Positions 1 to 5,574 of a stretch of DNA of 5,574 bases are shown here, piece after piece. Source of the stretch: Chloroflexota bacterium (GTDB taxonomy: Bacteria > Chloroflexota > Limnocylindria > Limnocylindrales > CSP1-4); the NCBI GenBank assembly GCA_016200745.1, contig JACQEF010000252.1, forward strand, positions 1-5,574, in the 5' to 3' direction. Within the stretch, counting starts at the first letter, position 1, and each line of letters opens with the position of its first letter. The position numbers and the translations under genes were made by a program. Under the pieces are notes generated by a model that was given only the letters and a program-made list of their open reading frames with translations, was not told where the DNA came from and did not search any database.

Positions 1-485
1 CCCACGACCCGCGACCGCAGCGCTTCGGTCGGGGCGAGCTCCGCCAGGTGCCCGAGGTCGTGCTCCGGCCCGTCGCCGAGGATCGAGCCCACCACCTTCT
101 CGTCGGCGAGCGTTTCGTCGCTGGCCGCGGCGATCTCGGCGAGCAGGCTGTCGGCCGTCGATTCGGCGTCGTCGGCGACTCGCTCCCAGTCCCAGTCCGC
201 CCGCTGGTCGTGGAAGACGGCATTGATGGCATCGAGCTCGGCGGCCGGGGCCGGCGGCTCCTCGCGACCCTCGCGCAGGGCGACGAGCCTGTCGGTCTCG
301 CGCTGCCGCCAGGCCGACAGGTGGGCGAGGGTATCCTTGGCGGACCAGCCAGCGCCGGCCGGCACGGTGTCACGAACGGTGGGCTCGAGCGCAGCGAACA
401 CGTCGCGCTCGACGGCTCGCGACTCCCGCAGCCCTTCGATCAGGCCGGCGCGAAGACGATCGGGGCGAATCTCGGGTTCGGTCAT
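1..485 (-). CDS. DinB/ClbS-like four-helix-bundle protein, 3' end cut by window edge
   Basis: The frame is open from an ATG at 485-483 to the left edge, giving 161 residues without a stop, so the C-terminus is missing. The protein begins MTEPEIRPDRLRAGL. Residues 47-60 read WSAKDTLAHLSAWR, the helix-2 signature of the DinB/YfiT superfamily. A second helix pair (about 84-121, LDAINAVF..QRADWDWERV) resembles the ClbS/DfsB branch. H55 with H142 and H146 (HDLGH, an HxxxH) form the three-histidine metal site expected of the fold. Known members include thiol-dependent transferases, the colibactin-protective ClbS and many proteins of unknown role, so no substrate can be assigned. The start is the only ATG/GTG/TTG between the in-frame stop at 543-545 and the conserved region; no good ribosome site precedes it. 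It lies 83 bases after argG on the same strand and could be co-transcribed, but its role looks unrelated to arginine. Fold call fairly sure; subfamily tentative. Confidence 0.75.
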   Translation of the reverse strand, partial: MTEPEIRPDRLRAGLIEGLRESRAVERDVFAALEPTVRDTVPAGAGWSAKDTLAHLSAWRQRETDRLVALREGREEPPAPAAELDAINAVFHDQRADWDWERVADDAESTADSLLAEIAAASDETLADEKVVGSILGDGPEHDLGHLAELAPTEALRSRVV

Positions 486-539
486 CGCGGCATGGTACCC
501 GCGACGGCTGGGACGGGCCGCGCCTCGGGCGCCGCGGAA

Positions 540-597
540 CGGTCAGACCGCGGCCGGCTCCGGATCGGTCAGACCGCGGCCGGCTCCGGATCGGTCA
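540..597. repeat. 26-bp direct tandem repeat (about 2.2 copies) spanning the argG stop codon
   Basis: Two identical 26-base copies lie at 540-565 and 566-591, followed by a six-base start of a third (592-597). Read on the minus strand, each unit begins GACCG and ends CGGTCT. It can therefore fold as an imperfect 25-nt hairpin: a GACCG/CGGTC stem closing a small CCG-GAGC-CGG inner hairpin, at 572-596 and 546-570. The first hairpin encountered by transcription encodes the last argG codons, the TGA (571-569) sits at the junction, and the second copy is non-coding. The unit is not a multiple of three, but the stop comes first, so the ArgG C-terminus is unaffected. No T-tract follows, so it is not a standard intrinsic terminator; a weak 3'-end or stability role is possible but unproven. 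Confidence 0.85.
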
Positions 598-1852
598 CCG
601 ACGTCGGCAGGTCGGCCAGGAGCGGGTCGGTCCAGGTCCAGGCGGCACCGTGGTGCTTGCCGACCGCGCCGTGGCGGGCGGCCTCGACCCGGAGCGGCAG
701 CCCGAAGATCTCGATGAAGCCGACCGCCGAGGCATGGTCGAAGGCGTCGCCCTCGTCGTACGTCGCCAGGCTCTTGTCGTAGAGCGACAGCGGGGAGCGC
801 CGGCCCACGACCGCGGCACTGCCGTGGTCGAGACGGATCCGGGCCTCGCCGGAGACGACGCGCTGCGACGACGCGACGTAGGCCCGCAGATCGCGCGACA
901 GGGCACTGAACCACAGGCCGTCGTAGATCAGCCGTGCCAGCTCGTCCGCGACCAGCCGGTCGAACCGGAGCGTGTCGCGCGTCAGTGTCAGGCCCTCGAG
1001 CGCACGGTGCGCGGCGTGCAGGATCGTGGCGGCCGGCGCCTCGTAGATCTCGCGGCTCTTGATCCCGACCAGGCGATCCTCCACGTGGTCGATCCGGCCG
1101 ACGCCATGGGCGCCACCTAGCGATTGCAGCCTCTAGACCAGCTCGACCGGCGGGAGCCGGTCGCCGTCGAGCGCCACGGGGATCCCGCCCTCGAAGTCGA
1201 TGACCACCTCGACCGGGTCGGGCGCCGCCGACGGCGCGACGGTCCACTCGTAGGCATCCGGCGGAGGCGTGACCCACGGGTCCTCGAGGACGCCGGTCTC
1301 GCACGACCGGCCCCACAGGTTGACGTCGATCGAATACGGGGAAGCCTTCGTGATCGGGATCTCGATCCCGCGCTCGGCGGCGTAGTCGATCTCCTGGTCG
1401 CGGGTCAGCCCCATCCCGACGCGCATCGGCGCGACGACTTCGAGCCCCGGATCGAGGGCATGGGTGGCGATGTCGAAACGGACCTGGTCGTTGCCCTTGC
1501 CGGTGCAGCCGTGCGCGACCGCGTCCGCGCCCTCGCGCTGCGCGACTTCCACGAGGAGCTGCGCAATGAGCGGGCGAGCCAGCGCGGTCGCCAGCGGGTA
1601 GGCGCCCTGGTACAGCGCGTTCGCCTGCAGGTGCGGCCAGACGAAGTCCGTGACGAAGCGCTCCCGGGCATCCACGACGTAGGCGCGCGACGCACCGGCC
1701 GAGATGGCTCGGTCCTCGACCCCGGAGCGCAACGATCCGCCGCCGAGGTCGACGGTCAATGTCACGACCTCCACGCCGAACTGCTCGCGGAGCCAGGCGA
1801 CCGCGACCGAGGTGTCGAGACCTCCGGAGTAGGCGAGAACGACTTTCTTCAC
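569..1852 (-). pseudogene. argG: argininosuccinate synthase interrupted by an in-frame amber codon
   Basis: ArgG makes argininosuccinate from citrulline, aspartate and ATP in the cytoplasm. The frame spans 428 codons (family usually about 400) but codon 240 is TAG (1133-1135), splitting it into an N-terminal part (1133-1852, 239 residues) and an intact downstream part in the same frame (resuming at 1132). Upstream of the stop are the ATP loop AYSGGLDTS (7-15), HGCTGKGNDQVRF (114-126) and YSIDVNLWGRS..GVLEDP (173-192). Downstream are HGVGRIDHVEDRLVG (249-263), KSREIYEAP (265-273) and the helical C-terminal oligomerisation tail, ending DPEPAAV. A 239-residue product would lack much of the synthetase domain and the tetramer tail, so it should be inactive unless the stop is read through. 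The start is GTG (1852-1850), preceded by GGAGGT. Both halves look well conserved and no frameshift is present, so the lesion is either very recent or a sequence/assembly error. Family identity is certain; functional state is not. Confidence 0.9.
1133..1135 (-). other. argG: premature in-frame TAG (codon 240) in argG
   Basis: On the minus strand the codons read GAG CTG GTC TAG AGG CTG CAA, that is E-L-V-stop-R-L-Q, then continue in the same frame into S-L-G-G-A-H-G-V-G-R-I-D-H. Homologues, as I remember them, usually carry a charged residue such as Glu or Lys just before the Arg/Lys-Leu-Asn stretch. A single change from GAG, AAG or CAG would give this TAG. No base insertion or deletion is needed to join the halves. 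The nearest candidate restart, a GTG at 1084-1082, has no clear ribosome site. Confidence 0.92.
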
Positions 1853-1862
1853 GGGTATGCGG

Positions 1863-1868
1863 ACCTCC
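1863..1868 (-). promoter_or_regulatory. ribosome binding site of argG (GGAGGT)
   Basis: GGAGGT on the minus strand lies 10 bases before the GTG at 1852-1850 and starts just after the argR stop. It is the strongest Shine-Dalgarno match in the window and supports the GTG start, which gives the canonical N-terminus MKKVVLAYSGGLDTS. It suggests argG is translated independently rather than by coupling to argR. Confidence 0.8.
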
Positions 1869-1871
1869 GGA

Positions 1872-2384
1872 TCAGCGGCTGATGGTGGCGGACGTCGAGG
1901 GAGTGTCGGCCGCGATGGCCTGGAACCGTTCGAGCCAGCGCTCGAGGCGCTCCTCGTCGGCGAACAGCACGAGCAGGGTGTTGTCGCCGGCGAGCGTCCC
2001 TTCCTGCTCTTGGAACGTGGATTCGTCGATGGCCTGGGCGATGACGCTGGCCGTCCCCGGCGTGCCGGTGAGCACGAGCGTCAGGCCGCTCCGGCCGATC
2101 CGGACGGGATTGTCCGCGAGGATCCGGCGGAGGCGCTCCTCGGAGCCGGCCGCGCGCGAGCCGTTCCCGGCGTCGGACGGGATGACGTAGACGTGGCCGT
2201 CGGGGCGGGCCGCCTTGTGCAGCCCGAGCTCGGTGATGTCGCGCGAGACCGTCGCCTGCGTCACCGCGAAGCCCTGCTCGATGAGCGCGTCCACGACCTC
2301 GCGCTGGCTGCCGACCGCGTGGCTCGAGACTAGCTGGCGGATGGCCCGCTGGCGGAGCCGCTTCAGCTCATGGTTGGCGTTCAT
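1872..2384 (-). CDS. argR: arginine repressor ArgR
   Basis: ArgR is a hexameric, arginine-activated DNA-binding protein that represses arginine synthesis genes at ARG boxes. The 170-residue product (family about 150-170) has an N-terminal winged helix domain (about 8-75): SQREVVDAL, then VTQATVSRDI (41-50) with the recognition-helix Ser47-Arg48 pair. The C-terminal oligomerisation and arginine-binding domain (about 85-160) has GTPGTASVIAQAID (107-120) and GTLAGDNTLLVL (129-140). The usual form of the last motif is GTIAGDDT; here the first Asp (D134) is kept and the second is Asn135. The ATG at 2384-2382 is chosen because it gives the normal ArgR N-terminus (NANHELKRLRQRAI). The same frame stays open upstream through argB, but that is a shadow of argB. 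It lies 17 bases after argB with only a weak GGGG ribosome site. Placement inside the operon implies it represses its own transcription; the operator would lie upstream of argC, outside the window. Confidence 0.95.
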   Translation of the reverse strand: MNANHELKRLRQRAIRQLVSSHAVGSQREVVDALIEQGFAVTQATVSRDITELGLHKAARPDGHVYVIPSDAGNGSRAAGSEERLRRILADNPVRIGRSGLTLVLTGTPGTASVIAQAIDESTFQEQEGTLAGDNTLLVLFADEERLERWLERFQAIAADTPSTSATISR

Positions 2385-2401
2385 GGCCCGCGGCGCCCCG
2401 A

Positions 2402-3190
2402 TCACGCGGCGCCCACGTGGGCCGTCCGCCCATCCACGATCCTCGTGCCGAAGCTCGGATCCTCGAGCGCGCGCTGGAGCGCGCCGGGCGCCGACGAGTC
2501 GGCGATGATCGCCTCCGATCCTTCCCAGCCGAGCGCAGCGAGCGCCGCGCGGACCTTGGGCACCATGCCGCCGGCGATCACCCCGGAGTCGATCAGGGCC
2601 TCGGCCTCGTCGGCGGTCAGGGCGTCCAGGCGGCGGCCCTCGCCGTCGCGGACGCCGTCCACGTCGGTCAGCAGGACCAGCTGGCGGGCGCCGAGCCCGA
2701 GCGCGATCCCGGCTGCGGCGTCGTCGGCGTTCACGTTGCACACGATCCCGTCGGCGTCGCGGGCGAGCGGCGCCACGACCGGAACCTGGCCGCCGACGAG
2801 GATCGCGTCGAGCAGGTCTCGGCGCAGGCCGACGACCCGTGCGACCAGCCCGAGGTGGGGGATCCGCTCGGCGATCAGCAGCCCGCCGTCCACGCCCGAC
2901 AGGCCGACCGCGTCGACCCCCAGGTCGCGCAGCCCGGCGACCAGCTCGCTGTTGACCACGCCACGCAGGACCGCGGCGGCGACCTCGAGCGACTGGGCAT
3001 CGGTCACGCGCAGGCCACCTTCGAACTTGCTCGGCACCCCGAGCCGCTCGAGCCACTCCGTGATGCGCTTGCCGCCACCGTGCACGAGCACCACGGGCCG
3101 GCGTCGCGCGACGACCGCGACTTCGTCGAGCACCTGCCGCTGGTCGGCGATCGTCGTCCCCCCGAGCTTGACGACCAGCACCTCGCTCAT
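2402..3190 (-). CDS. argB: acetylglutamate kinase ArgB (short form)
   Basis: ArgB phosphorylates N-acetyl-L-glutamate with ATP, the second step of arginine synthesis. The 262-residue protein has the amino acid kinase fold: VVKLGG with Lys8, the glycine-rich loop HGGGK (37-41), the substrate motif GGLRVTD with Arg61 (58-64), NVNADDAA (152-159), LTDVDGV (174-180) and GGMVPKV with Lys212 (207-213). It lacks the roughly 25-40-residue N-terminal helix typical of hexameric, arginine-inhibited kinases, so by length it resembles the dimeric, arginine-insensitive type; this is inference. The ATG at 3190-3188 overlaps the argJ stop as ATGA, and GGAG (3199-3202) sits 8 bases upstream, so translation is probably coupled to argJ. 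The related LysW-dependent kinase LysZ is a possible confusion, but the argC and argJ neighbours favour the acetylated arginine route. Confidence 0.96.
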   Translation of the reverse strand: MSEVLVVKLGGTTIADQRQVLDEVAVVARRRPVVLVHGGGKRITEWLERLGVPSKFEGGLRVTDAQSLEVAAAVLRGVVNSELVAGLRDLGVDAVGLSGVDGGLLIAERIPHLGLVARVVGLRRDLLDAILVGGQVPVVAPLARDADGIVCNVNADDAAAGIALGLGARQLVLLTDVDGVRDGEGRRLDALTADEAEALIDSGVIAGGMVPKVRAALAALGWEGSEAIIADSSAPGALQRALEDPSFGTRIVDGRTAHVGAA

Positions 3191-4563
3191 GTCGTGTACT
3201 CCGAGTTTTCGATCACGTAGGCCTCCGTGAGGTCGCAGCCGAACGCCTCGCCGGATCCCGCACCGAGGCCCAGGTCGAGGGCGATCACGAGCTCCGACGC
3301 CTCCATCGCCGCCCGGACCGCGGCGCGATCGAAGTCGACCGGGCCGCCGGCGCAGCCGTCGAAGACCAGGTAGCCGGCGATCGAGATCCGGAGCGTCGTC
3401 GCATCGATCGCGGCCGGATTCGCGGCCCGCACCGCCGCCTCGGCGGCGGGCAACCCGGCGGCGTCGAGGACGGCGGCGTCGGCCAGCCGGGCGTTGCCCG
3501 CCGCGCCGGCGATTCGGCCCCAGTTCGGGTCGCGGCCGTGGGCCGCGGCCTTGACCAGGCTCGACGACACGACGGCCCGGGCGACGGCGCGGGCGTCCGC
3601 ATCGTCGCGAGCACCGGTCACGCTGGCGGTGATCAGCGTCGATGCCCCCTCACCGTCGGCGGCCTGCTGGCGCGCCAGGTCCCGGGCGATCGCCTCGATC
3701 GCACGCCCAAGCCGCGCCGCCGCGGCGGAGCCGGGCTCGACCGGCGCGGCGCCCGAAGCCCCCGACGCGAGCACGAAGACGGTGTCGTTGGTGCTGGTGT
3801 CACCGTCCACCGACAGCTGGTTCCAGGTTCGCGCGGCGGCCGGACGGAGCAGGCCCCAGAGCGTCTCGGGCGAGGCGGCGGCGTCGGTCAGCACGACCGA
3901 CAGCATCGTGGCCATCCGCGGGTGGATCATGCCGACGCCCTTGGCCATGCCGCTGACCGTGACGGCGACGGTCGTCCCGTCGGGCGACGGCAGCTGGACG
4001 CTCGTCGTCGCGATCTTGGTGACCGAATCGGTCGTCCGCAGGGCGATCGCGGCCCGTTCGAGCGCGCCGTGGTCGCCGGACAGGGTCGGGACGATGGCGT
4101 CCAGCCCCGCCGCCACCCGGTCGAGCGGGAGTCGGGTGCCGATGACGCCGGTCGACAGGTGCAGAGTCCGGCCGACCTCGACCCCCGTCGCCGCCGCGAG
4201 GTGGCGGGCGATCTCGAGCTGGTCCGCCTCGCCGGCGGCACCGGTGGCGGCGTTGGCGCTGCCGCTCGTCGACACGATCGCCTCGGCCCAGCCGAAGCCG
4301 CCCCGGGCGTCGCCCGAGCTCGCCGACAGGTGCGCCTTCGACAGTCGGACCGGTGCGGCCGCGAACGCGTTCGGGGTGAACACGGCGGCCGCGGCGGCCG
4401 GACCACCCGTCGCGACGATCACCGCGAGGTCGGGCCGGCCCGATGCCTTGATCCCGGCCGCGAGCCCGCCGGCCCGAAAGCCGCCAGGCATCGCGGCACG
4501 TCGCTCGACTGGTGGGAGGTCCGTCGAGGACGCCGGGACGAGGGATGCAGCGGTGGCGGTCAT
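3187..4563 (-). CDS. argJ: bifunctional ornithine acetyltransferase / N-acetylglutamate synthase ArgJ
   Basis: ArgJ transfers the acetyl group of N-acetylornithine to glutamate, recycling acetylglutamate; some members also use acetyl-CoA. The 458-residue precursor is somewhat longer than the usual 390-410, owing to a 24-residue Ala/Pro-rich N-terminal lead before MPGGFRAGGLAAGIK. Conserved parts in order: SGSANAATG (100-108), the oxyanion loop STGVIG (137-142), the self-cleavage site GMIHPRMATML (211-221), SVDGDTSTNDT (251-261), ADGEGA (302-307), HGRDPNWGRIAGAAGNA (342-358) and the C-terminus ENSEYTT. Autoproteolysis is expected between Ala218 and Thr219, Thr219 becoming the nucleophile of the beta chain. 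Two positions differ from the common wording: PRMATM for PNMATM, and SGSANA for SGNANA. The ATG at 4563-4561 overlaps the argC stop as ATGA and has no clear ribosome site, implying coupling; the downstream Met25 is an alternative start. Monofunctional or bifunctional status cannot be decided here. Confidence 0.96.
   Translation of the reverse strand: MTATAASLVPASSTDLPPVERRAAMPGGFRAGGLAAGIKASGRPDLAVIVATGGPAAAAAVFTPNAFAAAPVRLSKAHLSASSGDARGGFGWAEAIVSTSGSANAATGAAGEADQLEIARHLAAATGVEVGRTLHLSTGVIGTRLPLDRVAAGLDAIVPTLSGDHGALERAAIALRTTDSVTKIATTSVQLPSPDGTTVAVTVSGMAKGVGMIHPRMATMLSVVLTDAAASPETLWGLLRPAAARTWNQLSVDGDTSTNDTVFVLASGASGAAPVEPGSAAAARLGRAIEAIARDLARQQAADGEGASTLITASVTGARDDADARAVARAVVSSSLVKAAAHGRDPNWGRIAGAAGNARLADAAVLDAAGLPAAEAAVRAANPAAIDATTLRISIAGYLVFDGCAGGPVDFDRAAVRAAMEASELVIALDLGLGAGSGEAFGCDLTEAYVIENSEYTT
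3199..3202 (-). promoter_or_regulatory. ribosome binding site of argB (GGAG)
   Basis: GGAG on the minus strand lies 8 bases before the argB ATG, within the last codons of argJ (Ser-Glu-Tyr). Together with the ATGA overlap it supports the chosen argB start. Confidence 0.6.
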
Positions 4564-5574
4564 GGGGCCAACGGAAGCTGTTCGAGGCCCGCCGTCTCTG
4601 GCAGGCCGTGGACGAGGTTGAACGCCTGCACGGCCTGGCCGGCGGCGCCCTTGACGAGGTTATCCTCGACGCCGATCGCGATGATCCGGCCCGTCCGTTC
4701 GTCGAGCCGGACGTGGACGAGTACCTGGTTGCTGCCGGTCACGTGCTTGGTCGCCGGCGGAGCGGCCACGACCCTCACGAACGGCTCATGGGCGTAGGCG
4801 TCCGCGTAGAGTGCGTCGAGCTCGGTCTGGCTCACCGGCCGGCTCGGCCGGACGTGGCAGGTCGACAGGATGCCGCGCGTCATCGGGATGAGATGCGGGA
4901 GGAAGTCGACCGCGACGATGCCGGGGTTGGCGTGGGCCGGCAGCCCGGCATCCGCCTGGATGGAGGCCAGCTCCTGCTCGATCTCGGCGACGTGTCGATG
5001 CCCCCCGAGCCCGTAGGCCTTGACGCTCTCGTTGACCTCGCCGAACTGGAGGTCGGGCTTGGCTTCGCGACCGGCGCCGGACACCCCGCTCTTGGCGTCG
5101 ACCACGAGATCGCCTACGAGGCCCTCGCGGACGAGTGGCGCGAGCGCCAGCAGCGTCGCCGTCGGATAGCAGCCCGGTGCGCCGACGATCGCGACCGGCG
5201 CGTCGACCAGCGCCGCAAGCGCTTCGCGGTGGAGCTCCGGCAGGCCGTAGACGGCATGCTCGAGCAGGTCCGGGCGGGGGTGCTCGAAGCCATACCAGGC
5301 GGGGTAGTCGCCGGGGTTCCGCAGGCGGAAGTCGGGACCCTGGTCGATGATCGCCGTGCCCGACGCCAGCAGGTCCGGGACGATGGCGGCCGCCGCGCCG
5401 TGGGGGAGCGCCAGGAAGACCGCGTCGGCGGTCGGGAGCTCGGCGTGCACCGTCAGGCGGGTGCCGCCGAGATGCGGGTGGATGCCGGCGATCGGGTCGT
5501 GGTCGCGGCCCCGGCCGGCGAGCCCGACCAGCTCGACGTCGGGGTGGCGGGCAAGGAGCCGGATCAGCTCGGCG
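4560..5574 (-). CDS. argC: N-acetyl-gamma-glutamyl-phosphate reductase ArgC, 5' end cut by window edge
   Basis: ArgC reduces N-acetylglutamyl phosphate with NADPH to the semialdehyde, the third step of arginine synthesis. The frame is open from the right edge: 337 residues are visible (first full codon at 5573-5571), starting AELIRLLARHPDVELVGLAG. This is the segment that directly follows the GATGYTG NADP loop, so only about 10-15 N-terminal residues are missing (full length about 350, normal). The GTG at 5450 is an internal codon, not the start. Catalytic Cys is in GAPGCYPTATLL (visible residues 131-142, Cys135); DAKSGVSGAGR and GGHRHVAEIEQEL follow, the latter with the active-site His region. 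The NADP-side motif usually written IDLSADFRL reads IDQGPDFRL (visible 76-84). It ends with TGA overlapping the argJ ATG, placing it at the head of the visible operon; any promoter and ARG box would lie beyond the right edge. Confidence 0.95.
   Translation of the reverse strand, partial: AELIRLLARHPDVELVGLAGRGRDHDPIAGIHPHLGGTRLTVHAELPTADAVFLALPHGAAAAIVPDLLASGTAIIDQGPDFRLRNPGDYPAWYGFEHPRPDLLEHAVYGLPELHREALAALVDAPVAIVGAPGCYPTATLLALAPLVREGLVGDLVVDAKSGVSGAGREAKPDLQFGEVNESVKAYGLGGHRHVAEIEQELASIQADAGLPAHANPGIVAVDFLPHLIPMTRGILSTCHVRPSRPVSQTELDALYADAYAHEPFVRVVAAPPATKHVTGSNQVLVHVRLDERTGRIIAIGVEDNLVKGAAGQAVQAFNLVHGLPETAGLEQLPLAP

Noticed and set aside
540..597. Tandem repeat as a CRISPR or an intrinsic terminator
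   Set aside because: There are only two directly abutting copies with no spacers, and no T-rich run follows the hairpins on either strand.
48..782. Plus-strand frame of 244 codons over the DinB-like gene and the end of argG
   Set aside because: It crosses two well-supported minus-strand genes and the tandem repeat, and shows no recognisable domain.
569..1084. The downstream argG half as a separate gene starting at GTG 1084
   Set aside because: The GTG is the conserved Val257 codon of ArgG, lacks a clear ribosome site, and a C-terminal half alone has no known role.
1133..1135. Amber codon as a programmed pyrrolysine or selenocysteine-like recoding site in ArgG
   Set aside because: ArgG has no known recoded residue, TAG is not a selenocysteine codon, and nothing resembling a recoding element is evident. 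A point mutation or sequence error is simpler.
1872..3056. Long minus-strand frame (394 codons) in which argR has a large N-terminal extension
   Set aside because: The extra part lies antiphase inside argB, is an Arg/Ala/Gly-rich low-complexity translation typical of off-frame GC-rich DNA, and the ArgR family starts at the ATG at 2384.
2370..3230. Plus-strand frames covering argB
   Set aside because: Antisense shadows of argB with biased composition and no family signature.
3494..4797. Long plus-strand open frames opposite argJ (about 375 and 419 codons)
   Set aside because: Their translations are Arg/Ala/Ser/Gly-rich with no domain. High G+C makes stops rare opposite real genes, and argJ is unambiguous on the minus strand.

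Overview
The window is about 70% G+C by eye. It carries the distal part of an arginine biosynthesis operon read entirely from the minus strand, right to left: argC (first codons cut off by the window edge), argJ, argB, argR and argG. A separate small DinB/ClbS-like gene follows and runs off the left edge. The G/C-rich codon use and the protein flavour (short ArgB with VVKLGGTTIA-type wording, ArgG with VGIKSREIYEAPA) suggest a high-GC bacterium. My best guess is a Chloroflexota lineage, with Actinomycetota as the alternative; this is a judgement from memory of family sequences, not a search result.

Layout: argC (4560-5573) overlaps argJ (3187-4563) by an ATGA, and argJ overlaps argB (2402-3190) by another ATGA. 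argR (1872-2384) follows argB after 17 bases. argG (569-1852) follows argR after 19 bases, with a strong GGAGGT ribosome site. After argG come 83 bases that include a 26-bp tandem repeat, then the DinB-like gene (from 485 down past base 1). There is no gene-free stretch longer than 300 bases and no sign of mobile elements, RNA genes or CRISPR.

How the genes work together: ArgB phosphorylates N-acetylglutamate, ArgC reduces the acyl phosphate to the semialdehyde, and ArgJ moves the acetyl group from N-acetylornithine back to glutamate (the cyclic route). ArgG joins citrulline and aspartate into argininosuccinate, and ArgR is the arginine-responsive repressor that probably controls the set. argD, argF and argH, often found in such clusters, are absent from this stretch.

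The most striking point is that argG is broken by a single in-frame TAG at codon 240 (1133-1135). The reading frame continues intact on the far side and encodes the rest of a well-conserved ArgG. Otherwise the window is ordinary primary metabolism, and I see no convincing new biological system in it.
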